64,000 nt of DNA from Mycosarcoma maydis (lineage: Eukaryota; Basidiomycota; Ustilaginomycetes; Ustilaginales). The stretch is from positions 62,001-126,000 of the forward strand of contig NC_026488.1 of NCBI RefSeq assembly GCF_000328475.2. Reading direction: 5' to 3'. Position 1 is the first letter of the stretch. Each line of letters starts with the position of its first letter. A program made the position numbers and the translations under genes. The notes beneath the pieces were generated by a model, which was not told where the DNA came from, searched no databases, and saw only the letters and a list, made by a program, of their open reading frames with translations. This document shows positions 1 to 11,075 of the stretch, in pieces.

Positions 1-370
1 TACATGTATCCAAAGCTATCTCGTCCGAATTCGACCAGCTTCTACATCTGGCACTTTGATGGGCGCATGTATTCGCGATTCGTGATTACCACCATGATCC
101 CCAACTGAACTCGAAAGTTGAGCTTTTCGCAATGTGATTTGTGGCAGAATCCATCAAGTTTCACTGTGAAACTCCGCATCGCTTGTAAGCCAGACCACCG
201 AGCCGTACAGACAATACCGTAGCTGGACCGAGGCCAACCGGCCAACATCGCGAAACAAAGATTTGATTAAACGCAGAGGACAGCCTCCCAAACAAATGAT
301 TGCGCGCGCGCTATGAGTACAATGTGAGCGAGACAGAACGCATGTAGCCGTCAATCGTTGACGAGTCGGA
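1..370. other. Left-edge intergenic stretch, no gene seen
   Basis: No reading frame here resembles a protein. It lies just downstream of the SmB stop codon, so it should hold the SmB 3' UTR and terminator. Scattered single words such as attcgtgatt near 70-85 belong to the intergenic TCGTGA/TCACGA family described elsewhere. Confidence 0.5.
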
Positions 371-1350
371 TCATTGTGGCCGAGGCGGCATGCCAAATCT
401 GTGAGCACTCAACGATGGGATCAACAATTAGCCCGACGATCGTAAACACGGTAATCTGAACGTCGACACAGGACACTTACCCAGGAGGTGGACGAGGAGG
501 AAACGCTCCTGGTGGAGGCACGGGGAAGCCAGGAGGAGGACCGCCAGGCATACCTGGGAAGCCAGGCGGGCGGAAACCCGGCGGAGGGCCCACTGGCATT
601 CCGGGAGGAGCGACAGGCATACCAGGCATACCAGGCATACCAGGCATACTCGGCATACCGGGCATACCGGGAGGTGGTCTCGCGTACGGCATCGGTCGAG
701 CCATCATTGGAGGTGCAACACCAGCCATAGGGGGCACTGCGAGGCCCATTCCACGGCCCATAGGAGCGCCTTTGCCTGGGCCGGGTTGCATCTGTTCCAA
801 GAAAGAAAGCGTCAATGAAAGATGCGTCAATTGTCGGGAATCCAGAACGATAGATTGTCCGAGGCAGGGCGGCGGAGCAATGGCAACATTGCAGACAGTC
901 ACAGCGTGCTGAAAGCAGAGCCACTTGGAACGGATGAGATGAAAGCCTGAAACAAGGTATACTTACAGTCGCTTGTTTCCTGTCGTCAGTCGGTGGAGGC
1001 GCCTCGATGGCCATACTGACAATGTTCTCTCCTCGGAGAATCAATAATCCGAGCGTTCGCTTTTGCTCCAAGACAGCATCAGGAGCACCTGACGCTGCAG
1101 CCGCATCATCGTCGTCCTCATCCTCATCTTGAACGCCCGACTTTGCTGACTTGGACGCCGCAGCTGCTCGAGCCTTTGCTTTCCTCGATTTCACCTTTCG
1201 ATATTCCTGTGAGTCGGCGAGAACGAGGTTCATGTGAGCGTCGAACGCGAGCAGCTGACCGACAATTTGGCGCGAGTCGTTGAGGGTAATGCGAAGCCTG
1301 TAATTGATGAGCGACATCATCTTGCCGCCTTTCGGCTTTGTAGGAGGCAT
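371..1350 (-). CDS. Small nuclear ribonucleoprotein SmB/B'
   Basis: Core Sm protein of the U1, U2, U4 and U5 snRNPs; it is part of the heptameric ring on the snRNA Sm site in the nucleus. I read three exons: 967-1350, 481-791 and 371-398. They are joined by GT-AG introns of 175 nt (GTAAGT donor) and 82 nt, and give 240 aa, the same length as human SmB. Exon 1 carries Sm1 (start KMMSLINYRLRITL, then GQLLAFDAHMNLVL) and Sm2 (KRTLGLLILRGENIVSM), separated by an acidic/basic linker that is longer than in human. Exon 2 is a Pro/Gly/Met tail with GMP repeats. The tail seems to stop at PPPG, but that stop lies inside a GTAAGT donor; splicing adds FGMPPRPQ, which matches the usual PPRP-type SmB ending. 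The start is the ATG at 1350. The family call is firm; exon 3 is inferred. Confidence 0.93.
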
Positions 1351-1640
1351 CTTGTGCTCAACTTGCGGTAACACCACCGCTGCACGTGTGTGAGTGATGT
1401 TTTGTCGAACCTATGCTGAATCAAGGTCCAAGGATGAGATGAGATTGTGGCGGTGCGATCCGAATTCAGGGAGAATCTGATCCAAGTTTGACGTTGTTCG
1501 GTCGATGCCAACAGTAGGATCAAGTGGTGGACTTGCGCTCACAACGGCGTCGTTGATCTTGGATCAAGAAGCTGGCCGTAGAAAAATCAAGAGCGAACGA
1601 GGGACAGCATGAGATCGAGTTGGCAAGAAGTGTATGAACC

Positions 1641-1666
1641 ATTCACGATTCGTGATTCACGATTCG
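1641..1666. repeat. TCACGA/TCGTGA heptad array
   Basis: Four words on a 7-bp lattice, alternating orientation: ATTCACG, ATTCGTG, ATTCACG, ATTCG. It lies upstream of SmB. Confidence 0.75.
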
Positions 1667-1836
1667 CCTGAAAAGGCTCGGAAAACGGCACGAATCTTTA
1701 CATCACGTGTCCCGGATTTTCTTTTCTTGGGGAGGCAAATGTAGTGACGGCCTAACAATAGGAAAGATTCACCGCCTACCCGTTGCCCATGTCGCGTGGG
1801 TCTATCAAGAACCACGAATTACGAAATACGACTTAC

Positions 1837-1860
1837 ATTCGTGATTCGTGATTCGTGATT
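1837..1860. repeat. ATTCGTG heptad array
   Basis: Three tandem ATTCGTG units plus a partial unit, all in one orientation. It belongs to the same word family as the other intergenic arrays. Confidence 0.75.
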
Positions 1861-2700
1861 GTTTATGAATGAAGAAGGCCAAGCACGAAGCGTGAACGTT
1901 CGAGTTTCATGCAGACCATCACGCATCAGGCAATCACGAATCACGAGTCAGACACGAATAACGTTGATTGTGCGCGCGTTGTTTGATTCTTCAAACATGA
2001 ATGTGCGTGAATAGTCGTGAATTTAAGTGACCGAGAAAGCACGAAGCAACTCGTGACTGGTCAGCACGCCATGTCAGCAAACTTAGACCCTACCGCTGCG
2101 ATCCTTTGCTCATTGCTGCTCTTTGTGGATGTTGTGCTGTGAAGATGCTTTGGAGAGGCAACTCGGCTGCAAAAGGTGCTCATGACAACAGGCACGACGT
2201 CGTAATGAATCGAAGCGAGGAAGCAGGAACGTGGAAACACGGACGCGTGATTCTGCTTGTGCGATCGCGGCTTCTGCTTATCACCGCGATTCGATTCGTG
2301 ATTTCGCGCTCAGCTGGTTAGGCTGAAAATGACATTCACGCTTCGTGATTCGTGATTCACGGTTTTCCCGCGTAAGTCGTTAGTTAGTTCGTGGTTGTCA
2401 AACTTGTGACTGAAACCAAAGGATCTTGTCACGTCGTGAGTTTGGCCAAGACGAACGCGGGGATATCTACTGAGAACCGTGCGCTGGCTCAAGTAACCGA
2501 TTTGTGATTTGTACCAAGCGGTTACGGTAGCAGATGGGAACTGCTTTTGAGCGCCTCTTGCTGAGGTGAAGCGGAAGGAGCTCTTGTCGTCAACGCCCCG
2601 AGAGCAGCTGTCACTCGCGTTACCCTCCATCTTCGGGTAGATTCAATGGCGTACGCCTTATGCAAGTCACGAGTGCCAACCAAGAGTGTGATGAAATGGT

Positions 2701-2732
2701 AATCACGAATCACGATTCACGATTCACGAATC
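2701..2732. repeat. AATCACG/ATTCACG heptad array
   Basis: Four consecutive words on a 7-bp register (aatcacg, aatcacg, attcacg, attcacg), followed by aatc. It lies about 440 bp upstream of the zinc-finger gene start. Confidence 0.75.
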
Positions 2733-3173
2733 AAACAAGGCACGAACACGGAGGCTGCTCATGATCCGTTCCCTCAAGTTGCACATTCACGATTCTTGCT
2801 CTTCTCCCGCGCTGTCCCGGCTGTCCTCGGTTGACAGCGGCTGCTTGCCCCACAATCTTGAATCGTCCATCATCAATCATCCATCACAAAAGCTACGCTC
2901 GTGTAGCCGCACCTTGCTCTCGCACTTGATCTTGATCCTAGTCTCGTTCTACATCCCCTGTCCCCTGATCTCTCTAGCCGATCAGTTCCGTGCATCATTC
3001 AACGCTCCGTGATCGTAGGATCAGCAGTGGTGTCTCAGACGCTCCACATTTTGTCTCGCAGCGATCGCAACCTACCGTTTGTTACCCTTGCATCGCTTCG
3101 ATTTCGATTGTGCAAGTCTCGACAAGGCTATCGCTTAGCAGTCTATTGTAGCGCCTATTACGGCCACGCCATC

Positions 3174-4958
3174 ATGCCGCCGTTTCTGTCCAACTTTAAG
3201 TCGAGAACTACTTCGTTGCTTGACAATATCACCGGCGTAATTCCGGAATCGCCTCCCAATAGCACTTTCAAGGACAAGTCTCTCACCTGTAGGAGGTGCG
3301 GCAATCGCTTTCGTGACCGTCTTGAGCTCAGCTCCCACTTCAACCTCTTGCCGCATCATTCCGATTACAGCGACAGCTTCGACTTTGACTCTTTCACACG
3401 TCCCAAAGGCAGGCGCTCAAAGACACTTGATCAGCATGCCGATCTAGGCAAAGCAGCAGCACGCGACCTCGTCGTCTCTCCTTCCTTCACCACTTTCAGC
3501 GAATCTCAAGCTTACTACAACACAATCGACAAGGACAAGCATAACCAAAGTGAAAGCCGCCCCGCTTTTCTCCGCAAATTTCCCACCTTCACCAACTTGA
3601 CTACCATTGCGAGTGATGATCAACTGCGATCCCCGCCGGCCACTGACTACGCCAACCAAGATGCTGTTCAGTCTCCGACTTCTTCTAAAGCAAAAGGGAA
3701 GCAGCGTGCCACACCTCGACTCCCACAAGACGGTTCCTTTCAGTACGGCCAGCCGCTCGCATCGTCAGACGAAGAAAGTGATCCACCCGCGCTTGGCATG
3801 TCATCAAAGTCCGCCGTCAGTCCCCATCGCTTACGAGCTCGTAGTGCAACGATTCAGAACTTGACTTCCGAGTCCGAGTCAAATGCCCTAGCACGTACCT
3901 CGCTCTCCTCCATCGCGTCCAGAAGCGGAAGCAGTGGTATAAACAGACAAGCTCCGCCACTGCCTCCTAAGCTGCCCGCGTTCGACTGGCAGCCAAAAGA
4001 CGAAAAGCTGGTTCCCAAATTTTCAGACGATGTGGACGAGGTTTGCTCTGTCGCTTCTGATAGCAGTTTTCGGACTGCTGGTTCCGCTGGTAGAGTTAGC
4101 TCTGAGAAGGCGCAACTCGAAGCGTTGTACTCACAAGAAAAGCTGTCAAGCAAAAATTCCGACAAAGGCGCTTTTGCATCCTCTGTTCAAGGTAGCTTTG
4201 CTATTCCCGGCGTTGGCCACGGTGTACTTCGCTCCGAGCGAGACCAACTCCGAACACCAGCTCGCCATTGTAGCGAGTCCAACCTATTGCTCGAGTCTAT
4301 GGATGCTTCTCACGACGACGCGCCCCCGTCTTATTACGAGCTGCACGGAGATACAGATCCATTCAACGATCTGCCTACCAGCGCACTTGATCGCTCACCC
4401 CACACTGCATCCCGCTCAGAAGGCTTCGCCACCATGCCAGGCACACCGGTAAGCCGCGTTGGCTCGCATCAGCCTCGACGTTCTCGAGGCGCCACAAACG
4501 CAAACACATGGTCGTCTTTTGCTTCCGAGGCACGTTTCCCCGTCACTTTTTCATCTTTTGATGGCCCTGACCAACGGAATGACGAGGAAGACCTTTACAA
4601 CCCCCCCTCAGAGGAGTCATCTCGACGTCCGGTCAAATCGAAATCAATTGATCTTCCTGCCCTCGTTTCCTCTTCGTCCTTCTCGTCGTCGCCGTCGCCA
4701 TCGACGCCCAAGACGCCCGTGGTCTTCTTTGACGATGCACCGCTGGCCGCTCAACCTCTGACTTTGCCGCGTCCCGCCAAGCCGAGCTCATCTGTCCGTC
4801 GCAGAAGCCGTCACAACAGTCGAGCAAAGTCAGATGCGGCTGCACCGAGCACGAGATGTCCCACTTGCTTTGTCAAGTTCAGCTCGCTTGACAAGACTTT
4901 ACAGCACCTTGACAATTCCGAGTGTGGCGCGGTCGAGTTTGAAAGCGGCATCAATTAG
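3174..4958 (+). CDS. Zinc-finger-like scaffold protein with PPxY motif, function unknown
   Basis: A 594-aa protein I do not recognise by name. The start is the ATG at 3174 (ATCATG context, MPPFLSNFKSRTT); the frame is open further upstream but starts there without an ATG-like leader. Near residues 38-62 there is a C2H2-like finger (CRRCG, then H..HH). Near the C-terminus, residues about 561-585, is a second C-x2-C finger (CPTCF, then H and C). Between them is a Ser-rich disordered region with a proline-rich PPLPPKLP stretch (about residue 260, a possible SH3 ligand) and APPSYYEL (about residue 383, a PPxY motif of the kind bound by WW domains of Nedd4/Rsp5 ligases). No membrane segment or signal peptide is visible. 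The motifs suggest an adaptor or ubiquitin-ligase client; that is inference. Intronless. Confidence 0.75.
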   Translation: MPPFLSNFKSRTTSLLDNITGVIPESPPNSTFKDKSLTCRRCGNRFRDRLELSSHFNLLPHHSDYSDSFDFDSFTRPKGRRSKTLDQHADLGKAAARDLVVSPSFTTFSESQAYYNTIDKDKHNQSESRPAFLRKFPTFTNLTTIASDDQLRSPPATDYANQDAVQSPTSSKAKGKQRATPRLPQDGSFQYGQPLASSDEESDPPALGMSSKSAVSPHRLRARSATIQNLTSESESNALARTSLSSIASRSGSSGINRQAPPLPPKLPAFDWQPKDEKLVPKFSDDVDEVCSVASDSSFRTAGSAGRVSSEKAQLEALYSQEKLSSKNSDKGAFASSVQGSFAIPGVGHGVLRSERDQLRTPARHCSESNLLLESMDASHDDAPPSYYELHGDTDPFNDLPTSALDRSPHTASRSEGFATMPGTPVSRVGSHQPRRSRGATNANTWSSFASEARFPVTFSSFDGPDQRNDEEDLYNPPSEESSRRPVKSKSIDLPALVSSSSFSSSPSPSTPKTPVVFFDDAPLAAQPLTLPRPAKPSSSVRRRSRHNSRAKSDAAAPSTRCPTCFVKFSSLDKTLQHLDNSECGAVEFESGIN

Positions 4959-6080
4959 GTCCGTCGCTACTCCTCTGAACAGTCGTGCACCGCCGACGGG
5001 ACACGCCAAGTTTGATCGGTTATGTCTGCGTGGCTCCGGCCTTGGACGAAGAAGGATCAAGATGCCACTTGACCCACTTTCCCATGCATCATGCAGACCT
5101 AGATTCATGTACCCCGGAGAATTAGCAGTGCAATGCCCATCTCTGCCGTGATATCCTTGATCGTTACTATATTTGAAGCGTCTGTATGGTCACGCACCAC
5201 GCACCACGCACCTGCGAATCGGTTGTTGGATGACAGTCAGTAGAGCTTATGACAAGTGAGTGATGCTTGAGAGACAGGAGGTAGACGTCGCTAACCGCAA
5301 GGAGCGCAGTGAGCATTGCAGCCGAGCCATGCTTCGTATCCGTGATTGGGTGATGGACACTTCGTAATCAAGGTTCAATTGTGAATCTGCAGGCGAACTA
5401 TGAAACACGAATTAAAAAACAAATGCATGCGTGGTCGACGGTCGCATATCCCGCTTGTTTGTGCATAATCAACCAACCCGGCAAGACTTGAATTGGTGCA
5501 AGCCTTGCTGCGGTCTGGTTCGTTCTGGCGCTGCGTCTCTTGCCGACTTGCCCCCTCTTGGTTTAGCTTGCTTCAAGATTGTTGACGAACAATGAACGAC
5601 GCCAGGGCGCTGCGATCAAATGAGACAGCATGCCATTTGGTGCGTGGCTCATACGTGTCAACAGGCCGCGGTCAACATCCGATGACAGGGTTGGTTTCTC
5701 TAGGTGACATACTGTACGTGATATAGACTTTCCCCGCACCAGTACCTCGAGTTGGTCACTATGCTCTTTTTGAGTCCGAGTCCACGAGTCGAATCAGCAT
5801 CTGAGATTGCTACGTGTCTTGGCACTGTGGAGCCCCACATGCTCTTACAGTGCACAAGCCGTGTGTGACCAAGCTTCGCAGTCTGATACGATGACCGGTT
5901 GAGTCGCCGCCTGACTGCCCATGTCCGCATCAAACAGCTTGGTGTTGGCTTGCGCGCGCACGTATAAGAAGACCACGTAGGCAGAGAGGCAAGCTTCCAG
6001 TAGAAGCGCACATAGTCATCTGCATACTTCTGACACAGCAACCCTGATCGATCCATCCAGCAACCGCTTCAACCAGCACA
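4959..6080. other. Intergenic region, no gene seen
   Basis: About 1.1 kb between two co-directional genes. No frame gives recognisable protein. It should contain the 3' end of the zinc-finger gene and the promoter of the hydrolase gene, including a TATA-like element at 5963-5968. Confidence 0.5.
5963..5968 (+). promoter_or_regulatory. TATA-like element upstream of the hydrolase gene
   Basis: TATAAG in the context cgcacgtataagaaga, 113-118 bases upstream of the ATG at 6081. Its spacing suits a TATA box with a short leader. Only position and sequence support it. Confidence 0.35.
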
Positions 6081-7587
6081 ATGAGCGCGCCTGACAAGTC
6101 TTCGCTCCACGCCGGCGTCCAAAAGGTGCTCGACAAGTACACGTCCGGCACGGGCGCCACCAACGTCCCCGGAGCTGTAGCGTACGTCTCGGATGCTTCG
6201 GGCAAAGAGGTTGCCTGGGCCGCCTCGGGCGTGATCGAAGTGGGCAAGCCTGAACGCATGAAGAAGGACACAATCTTCTGGATCGCATCGTGCTCCAAGC
6301 TTCTCATCTCGATTGCAGCGTTGCAACTGGTCGAACGAGGCCAACTCGACCTCGACGATCGCATCGACAAGTTTCTCCCCGAAGCGGGCGAGCTCAAGAT
6401 GCTCAAAGACGGCTCGGCCCCCAACAAGATCCCCACGGTAAGAGATACGATGCTTATCCTTTCGGGTCAGGCTTGTGCCTTGTTCAACCAGGAACTTGCC
6501 GATTGGTTCGCCAACAAAGGGCTGCCTCCTACAGCCCACCTCGATTCGTCCCGCGCTAGCCTCTTCACCCCTTACGCCTCACAGCCAGGAGAAGAGTGGA
6601 ACTACGGCTTCAACATCGATTGGGCAGGCATGGCCGTCGAAGTGGTTACTGGCAAAGACCTCGAGTCGTACTACCGAGAAAACATCTTTGCTCCACTAGG
6701 TATCAAAGAGATCACCTTCAAGCCTCGCTCGGCCGGTCTTGTCGACCGTCTCGCTGCCAGTCACATGCGGAGTGAACAAGGCGAAATCTTACCATTCATG
6801 CACCTTCTGCTGCCGGAGGAAGACAAGATGGAAGCCATCTATCCCGGCGCCGGTCTGTTTGGCAACGGTGCAGAATACGTCAAGATCCTCGTTGCTCTGT
6901 TGAATGGTGGAACTCATCCTGCTGGCGGAACCATTCTGAAGCCAGAGAGTGTAGAGCTGTTGAAGAAGGATCAGCTCCACGGTAAACAGCTCGATGGTTT
7001 GGAGCGGCAGTTCGACTGTGTGATTCCGCAGGTGATCAGTCCACGATTCGCGGGATGCCTCTCGCCTGGGTTGAAGAAGAATTGGGCTTACGGCGGCTTG
7101 AGGCTCGGAGGTGAGTAATCAGCATCTCAACGGCGAATCTCTAGCGCAACAGCCACTGACCATCCATCGCATCTGTGTCGCCGCTTCTCACCCGTACAGA
7201 AAAGCACCCAACGCGAGGACTCAGCGACGACGTAAGTTGACCCCTACCTTTTGCATGTGCTAATCATTCGTGATTGCATCCAAGGCTGACCCAATCGTTT
7301 CGCTCGCGCCTCGTTCCCACAGTCGTTGAGTTGGTGCGGAGTGCAAAATTCATACTGTAAGTTTCTCTCCACCACTTGACTTGCCACCATGCTCGCTCGA
7401 CTTTGACCAAGCAGACTCACGAGAAGCCTACACTTGCTTTCGACATACGCAAATCACAGGGTGGATCGACTTCAAGGACAAGACATGCGGTATGGTCCAC
7501 ACGCAGATGAGTCCCTTCCCGGACAAAGCTGCCGAAGACATGCTCGCCGAAGTGGAAAGTCAGGTCCACGCCGCTTACGCCACCTAA
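6081..7587 (+). CDS. Beta-lactamase-family serine hydrolase/transesterase
   Basis: Member of the class C beta-lactamase-like family (EstB/LovD type), serine enzymes that hydrolyse or transfer acyl groups. Exon 1 (6081-7110) carries the catalytic S-x-x-K as SCSK near residue 74 and the downstream NYGFN region that usually holds the active-site Tyr. It also has the WAYGG segment that leads into the last strand. Small exons follow: 7200-7232, 7323-7356 and 7460-7587; the last three join in frame to read SLSWCGVQNSYWWID and end HAAYAT. The obvious exon 1 to exon 2 junction (donor at 7111, acceptor ending 7199) is one base out of phase. An in-frame alternative uses a 42-nt intron, 7111-7152, and adds 16 residues. 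No signal peptide, so probably cytosolic. The substrate is unknown. The family call is strong; the second exon boundary is not settled. Confidence 0.82.
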
Positions 7588-7748
7588 GGCGTTGCTCCAT
7601 TCACGATTAGCCGCAAAGCGATGCTTGGTGCGCTCTACTAATTTCGCAAACGCCACTCGGTCCTGTCGCAAAGAAACGTGTAATCAAAGTAGTTGACTAT
7701 ACTCGTGCTAACTTGTATGGAAGCGAGAAGCGAGTGTTGAGGTGACTA

Positions 7749-9809
7749 CTACTTGTTGGAAAATTTCCTCAACGGATCCACCTTCTTCCTCGACTTGCCA
7801 GCTGCGCCTGTGGTGTTCTTACCAGTCGAGCTCCTACGCTTGCCGCCCTTGTTCTTCCTATCATTCGCACCGTCTTTGATCTTGTTCTTGGGAACGTAAC
7901 CCTTGTACTCGCTACCCGAGCTCTTTGTTAACTTGGCACCGGGATTAATAATCTTTGGTACCAGGTACTGCGGTACGTGTTTGAGGTGACTCTGTTGAGC
8001 ACGGCTTGTAAGCAGAGCCTTGTCGTGTTGCAAGAACGCCAGATCGTCGGGATGATCTTCGAAATGCGACTGGAGTTTCGACGAAGTCAGGATCTCGTTT
8101 TTGAGCTCTTTGATGCGTGCTTCTCGGATAAGCGCCTTGGTGATGCTCTTCAGAGTGTCGGTGACACGGTAGTGGAAGCCCGCGACTGACGAAGAGTCGT
8201 ACTTCCACTCTTGAAGTGCGCTGCCAAGCAGCGAGATCGTGGAAGGCTTGTTGAGCATTTTGAACACCGACTCGTCGCGTGTTGTACTGGCACAATACAG
8301 GTACTTCGAACGGCCCACTTGGTCCGAGGGCACCACGAAAGAGAGCGCTGTACCCGAAGCTCCACCTCGTGCTGTACGCCCTACTCGGTGAATGTACGAG
8401 TCCACGCTCGTCGGAAGGTCAAAGTTGATAACGCAGGAAACGTTGATGAAATCGACACCACGAGAGACGCCGTACTCGGAAGCGCCGTTCTTGCCTTTGC
8501 GGTGCTGTGATACCTTGGACTTGTTGCTCTTTGTTTCCGCTCCAGCATGCTCAGAGGATTTACGTTTCTTGCCCGCTTCGCGTTGGTCCTCGGCTTGCTC
8601 ATCAACCTCGTCTGCCTCTCGCTCGTCTGCGTCCTCCTCTTCATCGTCTCCCTCGTCATCCTGCATATTACCACTTGCACCCGTCGGCTCGTCAGTGGCA
8701 ACGATATAGTCAAACTTTCCTTTGTTGAACTCTTCCACGATGCTGTATCTCGAGTTGATCGGCAACTCGGCATTGAGCACGCAGGCGCGCAATCCGAACT
8801 TTTCCAGGAACAGCTTTAGTCTGTAACCCCTCTCCAGCTCGTTGACAAACAGGATCGCCTTGCCTCGAATCAGCTTGAGCTTCAAGATGACATAAGCAAG
8901 CAGAAACTTGTCCTCTTCAGTCGTCTTTGTATAGAATTGAACCAGATTCGAGCCTGAAGCTGCCTCATCGTCGTGATTGAGCTTCAGCACGACTGGGTTC
9001 CTGAGGAGCAGACCTTTGAGCTTTGACACGTCCGAAGTCATTGTCGCTGACATGAGGAAAGACTGGAAGTGGCTTGGCAGGAAGTTAGCTCCGAGCAACG
9101 ATTTGACGTCTGCATCGTGGCCATACGAAAGGATCAGGTCGGCTTCGTCGATCGCGAGCGATTCCATACCGGACTTGAGGTCGAGCGATGCATTTTGCAG
9201 ATAGTTGAGCGCTTTGGATGGTGTTGCAATGACCACATCAGGTTTTTCGCTAAGCAAAAGACGCTGCACTTTCTCGGACGCCTCTCTGGCGACATTGACG
9301 AGTCGAATGTCATCACGGACGTACTCGATAACCACAGAGAGATGTCGAAACACTTGCTCTGCGAGCTCACGAGTTGGCACCAGCACCAACGCACGGGTGA
9401 GCTGGTGGTTGGCATCTGACTTGGCCACGGCGCTCTTTGCATCGAGCACCTTTTGGAGCAGAGGTAGACCATAGGCAAGCGTCTTGCCCGATCCTGTGCG
9501 TGCTCTGGCGAGAATGTCCTTGCCTGCAAGAGCCAGTGGAATCGCTTTCTGTTGAATCGGAGTTGGGATACCATATCCTAAATCTGCGAGCGCACGCAGC
9601 AGGCGTGGATCGAGAATGTGGGAGAAGACGTTGAATCCGAGTCGTTCCGCATCTTCTTGCGAAGGAAGCTCGATGCCGTGCTTTGTTAATTGCGATGCGC
9701 CAGTGTTGGTCGATCCGTTAGCAGACCTTGCTGCTGTAGCTGCAGTGGTAGACTTGGCAGGTGGAAGCAGCGAGTCTGCCTTGACCTTGGACGACGATGG
9801 CTCTGACAT
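7749..9809 (-). CDS. DBP9: ATP-dependent RNA helicase Dbp9
   Basis: DEAD-box helicase of the Dbp9/DDX56 group, needed in yeast for 60S ribosomal subunit assembly in the nucleolus. The 686-aa intronless frame has the Q motif ([11 protein letters not shown]86), Walker A ARTGSGKT (103-110), PTRELA, DEAD at 221-224, SAT (LMSATM) and the C-terminal [13 protein letters not shown] Dbp9 hallmark is the acidic, lysine-rich insertion inside the second RecA domain ([11 protein letters not shown] onward) that splits it before the [14 protein letters not shown] strand. The tail is very basic ([19 protein letters not shown]), fitting RNA binding and nucleolar location. It starts at the ATG at 9809 and is divergent from the U2AF gene over a 426-bp spacer. 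Confidence 0.93.
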
Positions 9810-10235
9810 TTCGCCTTTGCTAATCGTATATAGAGCAACAAGTGTTCAGGATGGACGAGACAACGGTGGAAATAAGGTCAAAAGACCCTTTTCGGTCCTT
9901 CGTGCTTCTTGATTCTCGAAAAATTTCAAAAATATGAGCTGCAACAGACACGAGAGTCGTGAGTCTGAGTGTGGAGTTGGCCAAAATTCTTACCGGCCGA
10001 CAGGCGTCAGCTCTGCCTTGCTTGGGTTCGGAATTCGGACTGAATCCTTCAACTTAACTGTGCACTTTTCGACACTTCCTCTTCACCTGGTTTTCTAACT
10101 TGGTCAACGAGGGGTGACTCTTGCTCAGCCACTACCATCACCGACACAGCCACCAGCCACTAGCTCCCTCTGCATTAAAACAAAACTCCCTCTCTCTCTC
10201 TCACACACAGACCATCGCGCTGTCTTGCTCCCAAC
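9810..10235. promoter_or_regulatory. Divergent promoter region between DBP9 and U2AF35
   Basis: A 426-bp spacer between two divergent start codons, so both promoters must lie here. A pyrimidine-rich (CT)n tract around 10188-10204 runs into the U2AF leader. No TATA box is obvious for either gene. Confidence 0.5.
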
Positions 10236-11075
10236 ATGGCGTCGTATCTAGCATCCATCTACGGCACCGAGCAGGACAAGGTCAACTGTTCGTTCTATTA
10301 CAAGATCGGCGCCTGTCGACACGGTGATCGATGTTCCCGCAAACACATCCGGCCCCCCTACTCATGCACTCTCCTCCTTTCCAACGTCTACCGAAACCCG
10401 CGTCATCACGAACAAGACTGCACCATTACTGACACTGAACTTCAAGCGCAATTTGACGCGTTCTACGAGGACATGTTCACGGAACTGGCAAAGTACGGCC
10501 AGCTTGTCGAAATGCATGTCTGCGATAACGTGGGAGATCACCTGATCGGCAACGTCTACGCGAGGTACAAGTACGAAGCTGATGCACAGCGCGCCGTCGA
10601 TGCGTTGAACGATAGGTGGTACGATGCCAAGCCGCTGTTCGCCGAGTTGAGCCCAGTAACGGATTTCCAAGAGGCTTGTTGTCGACAGAACGAGACCAAC
10701 GAGTGCAACCGAGGCGGATTCTGCAACTTTATGCATCTCAGATATGCGAGCAGACCTATTAGGAAGGAGTTGAACCACCAATTGGCGGTCGAGTTGAGAC
10801 GGAGGAAGGAAGAAGGCAGAGACACCGCAAAGGGCGTCAAGAAGAGGCTTGGTTGGAAAGAAAGGTTGGCACTCGAACAAGGAGATACACTGGCCGACGT
10901 GGAAGGAGACGATGGTAACCGTGAGGAAAACGGTAAAGCAAAGCGCGATTGGAGGAGCGGCAAGTCAGGAGGTGACTGGAGGAGTCAACCCAGATCAACA
11001 GAGGTCGACCAAGTTGATCATCAAGGCCACGACTCGACACCATCTATCACGGCTGCTGATCCAGAGGAGAGGTAG
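10236..11075 (+). CDS. Splicing factor U2AF small subunit (U2AF35/U2AF23)
   Basis: The small U2AF subunit recognises the AG of the 3' splice site and pairs with the large subunit. The 279-aa intronless protein has the family's layout. First comes a CCCH zinc finger (C18, C27, C33, H37), then a UHM-type RRM at about residues 44-143, then a second CCCH finger (C150, C158, C164, H168) reading CNRGGFCNFMH. A short Arg/Lys-rich tail follows, far shorter than the RS domain of human U2AF35 and closer to S. pombe U2AF23. Start ATG at 10236 (ACATGGCGTC context). It shares a divergent promoter with DBP9. Confidence 0.95.
   Translation: MASYLASIYGTEQDKVNCSFYYKIGACRHGDRCSRKHIRPPYSCTLLLSNVYRNPRHHEQDCTITDTELQAQFDAFYEDMFTELAKYGQLVEMHVCDNVGDHLIGNVYARYKYEADAQRAVDALNDRWYDAKPLFAELSPVTDFQEACCRQNETNECNRGGFCNFMHLRYASRPIRKELNHQLAVELRRRKEEGRDTAKGVKKRLGWKERLALEQGDTLADVEGDDGNREENGKAKRDWRSGKSGGDWRSQPRSTEVDQVDHQGHDSTPSITAADPEER

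Larger units (their letters stand above)
1351..3173. other. Intergenic region with TCGTGA/TCACGA arrays
   Basis: About 1.8 kb between the divergent SmB and zinc-finger genes, so it should hold both promoters. I see no coding signal. It carries phased arrays of the heptad word at 1641-1666, 1837-1860, 1932-1950, 2334-2361 and 2701-2732. The last 300 bases before 3174 are C/T-rich, typical of a fungal leader. Confidence 0.6.
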
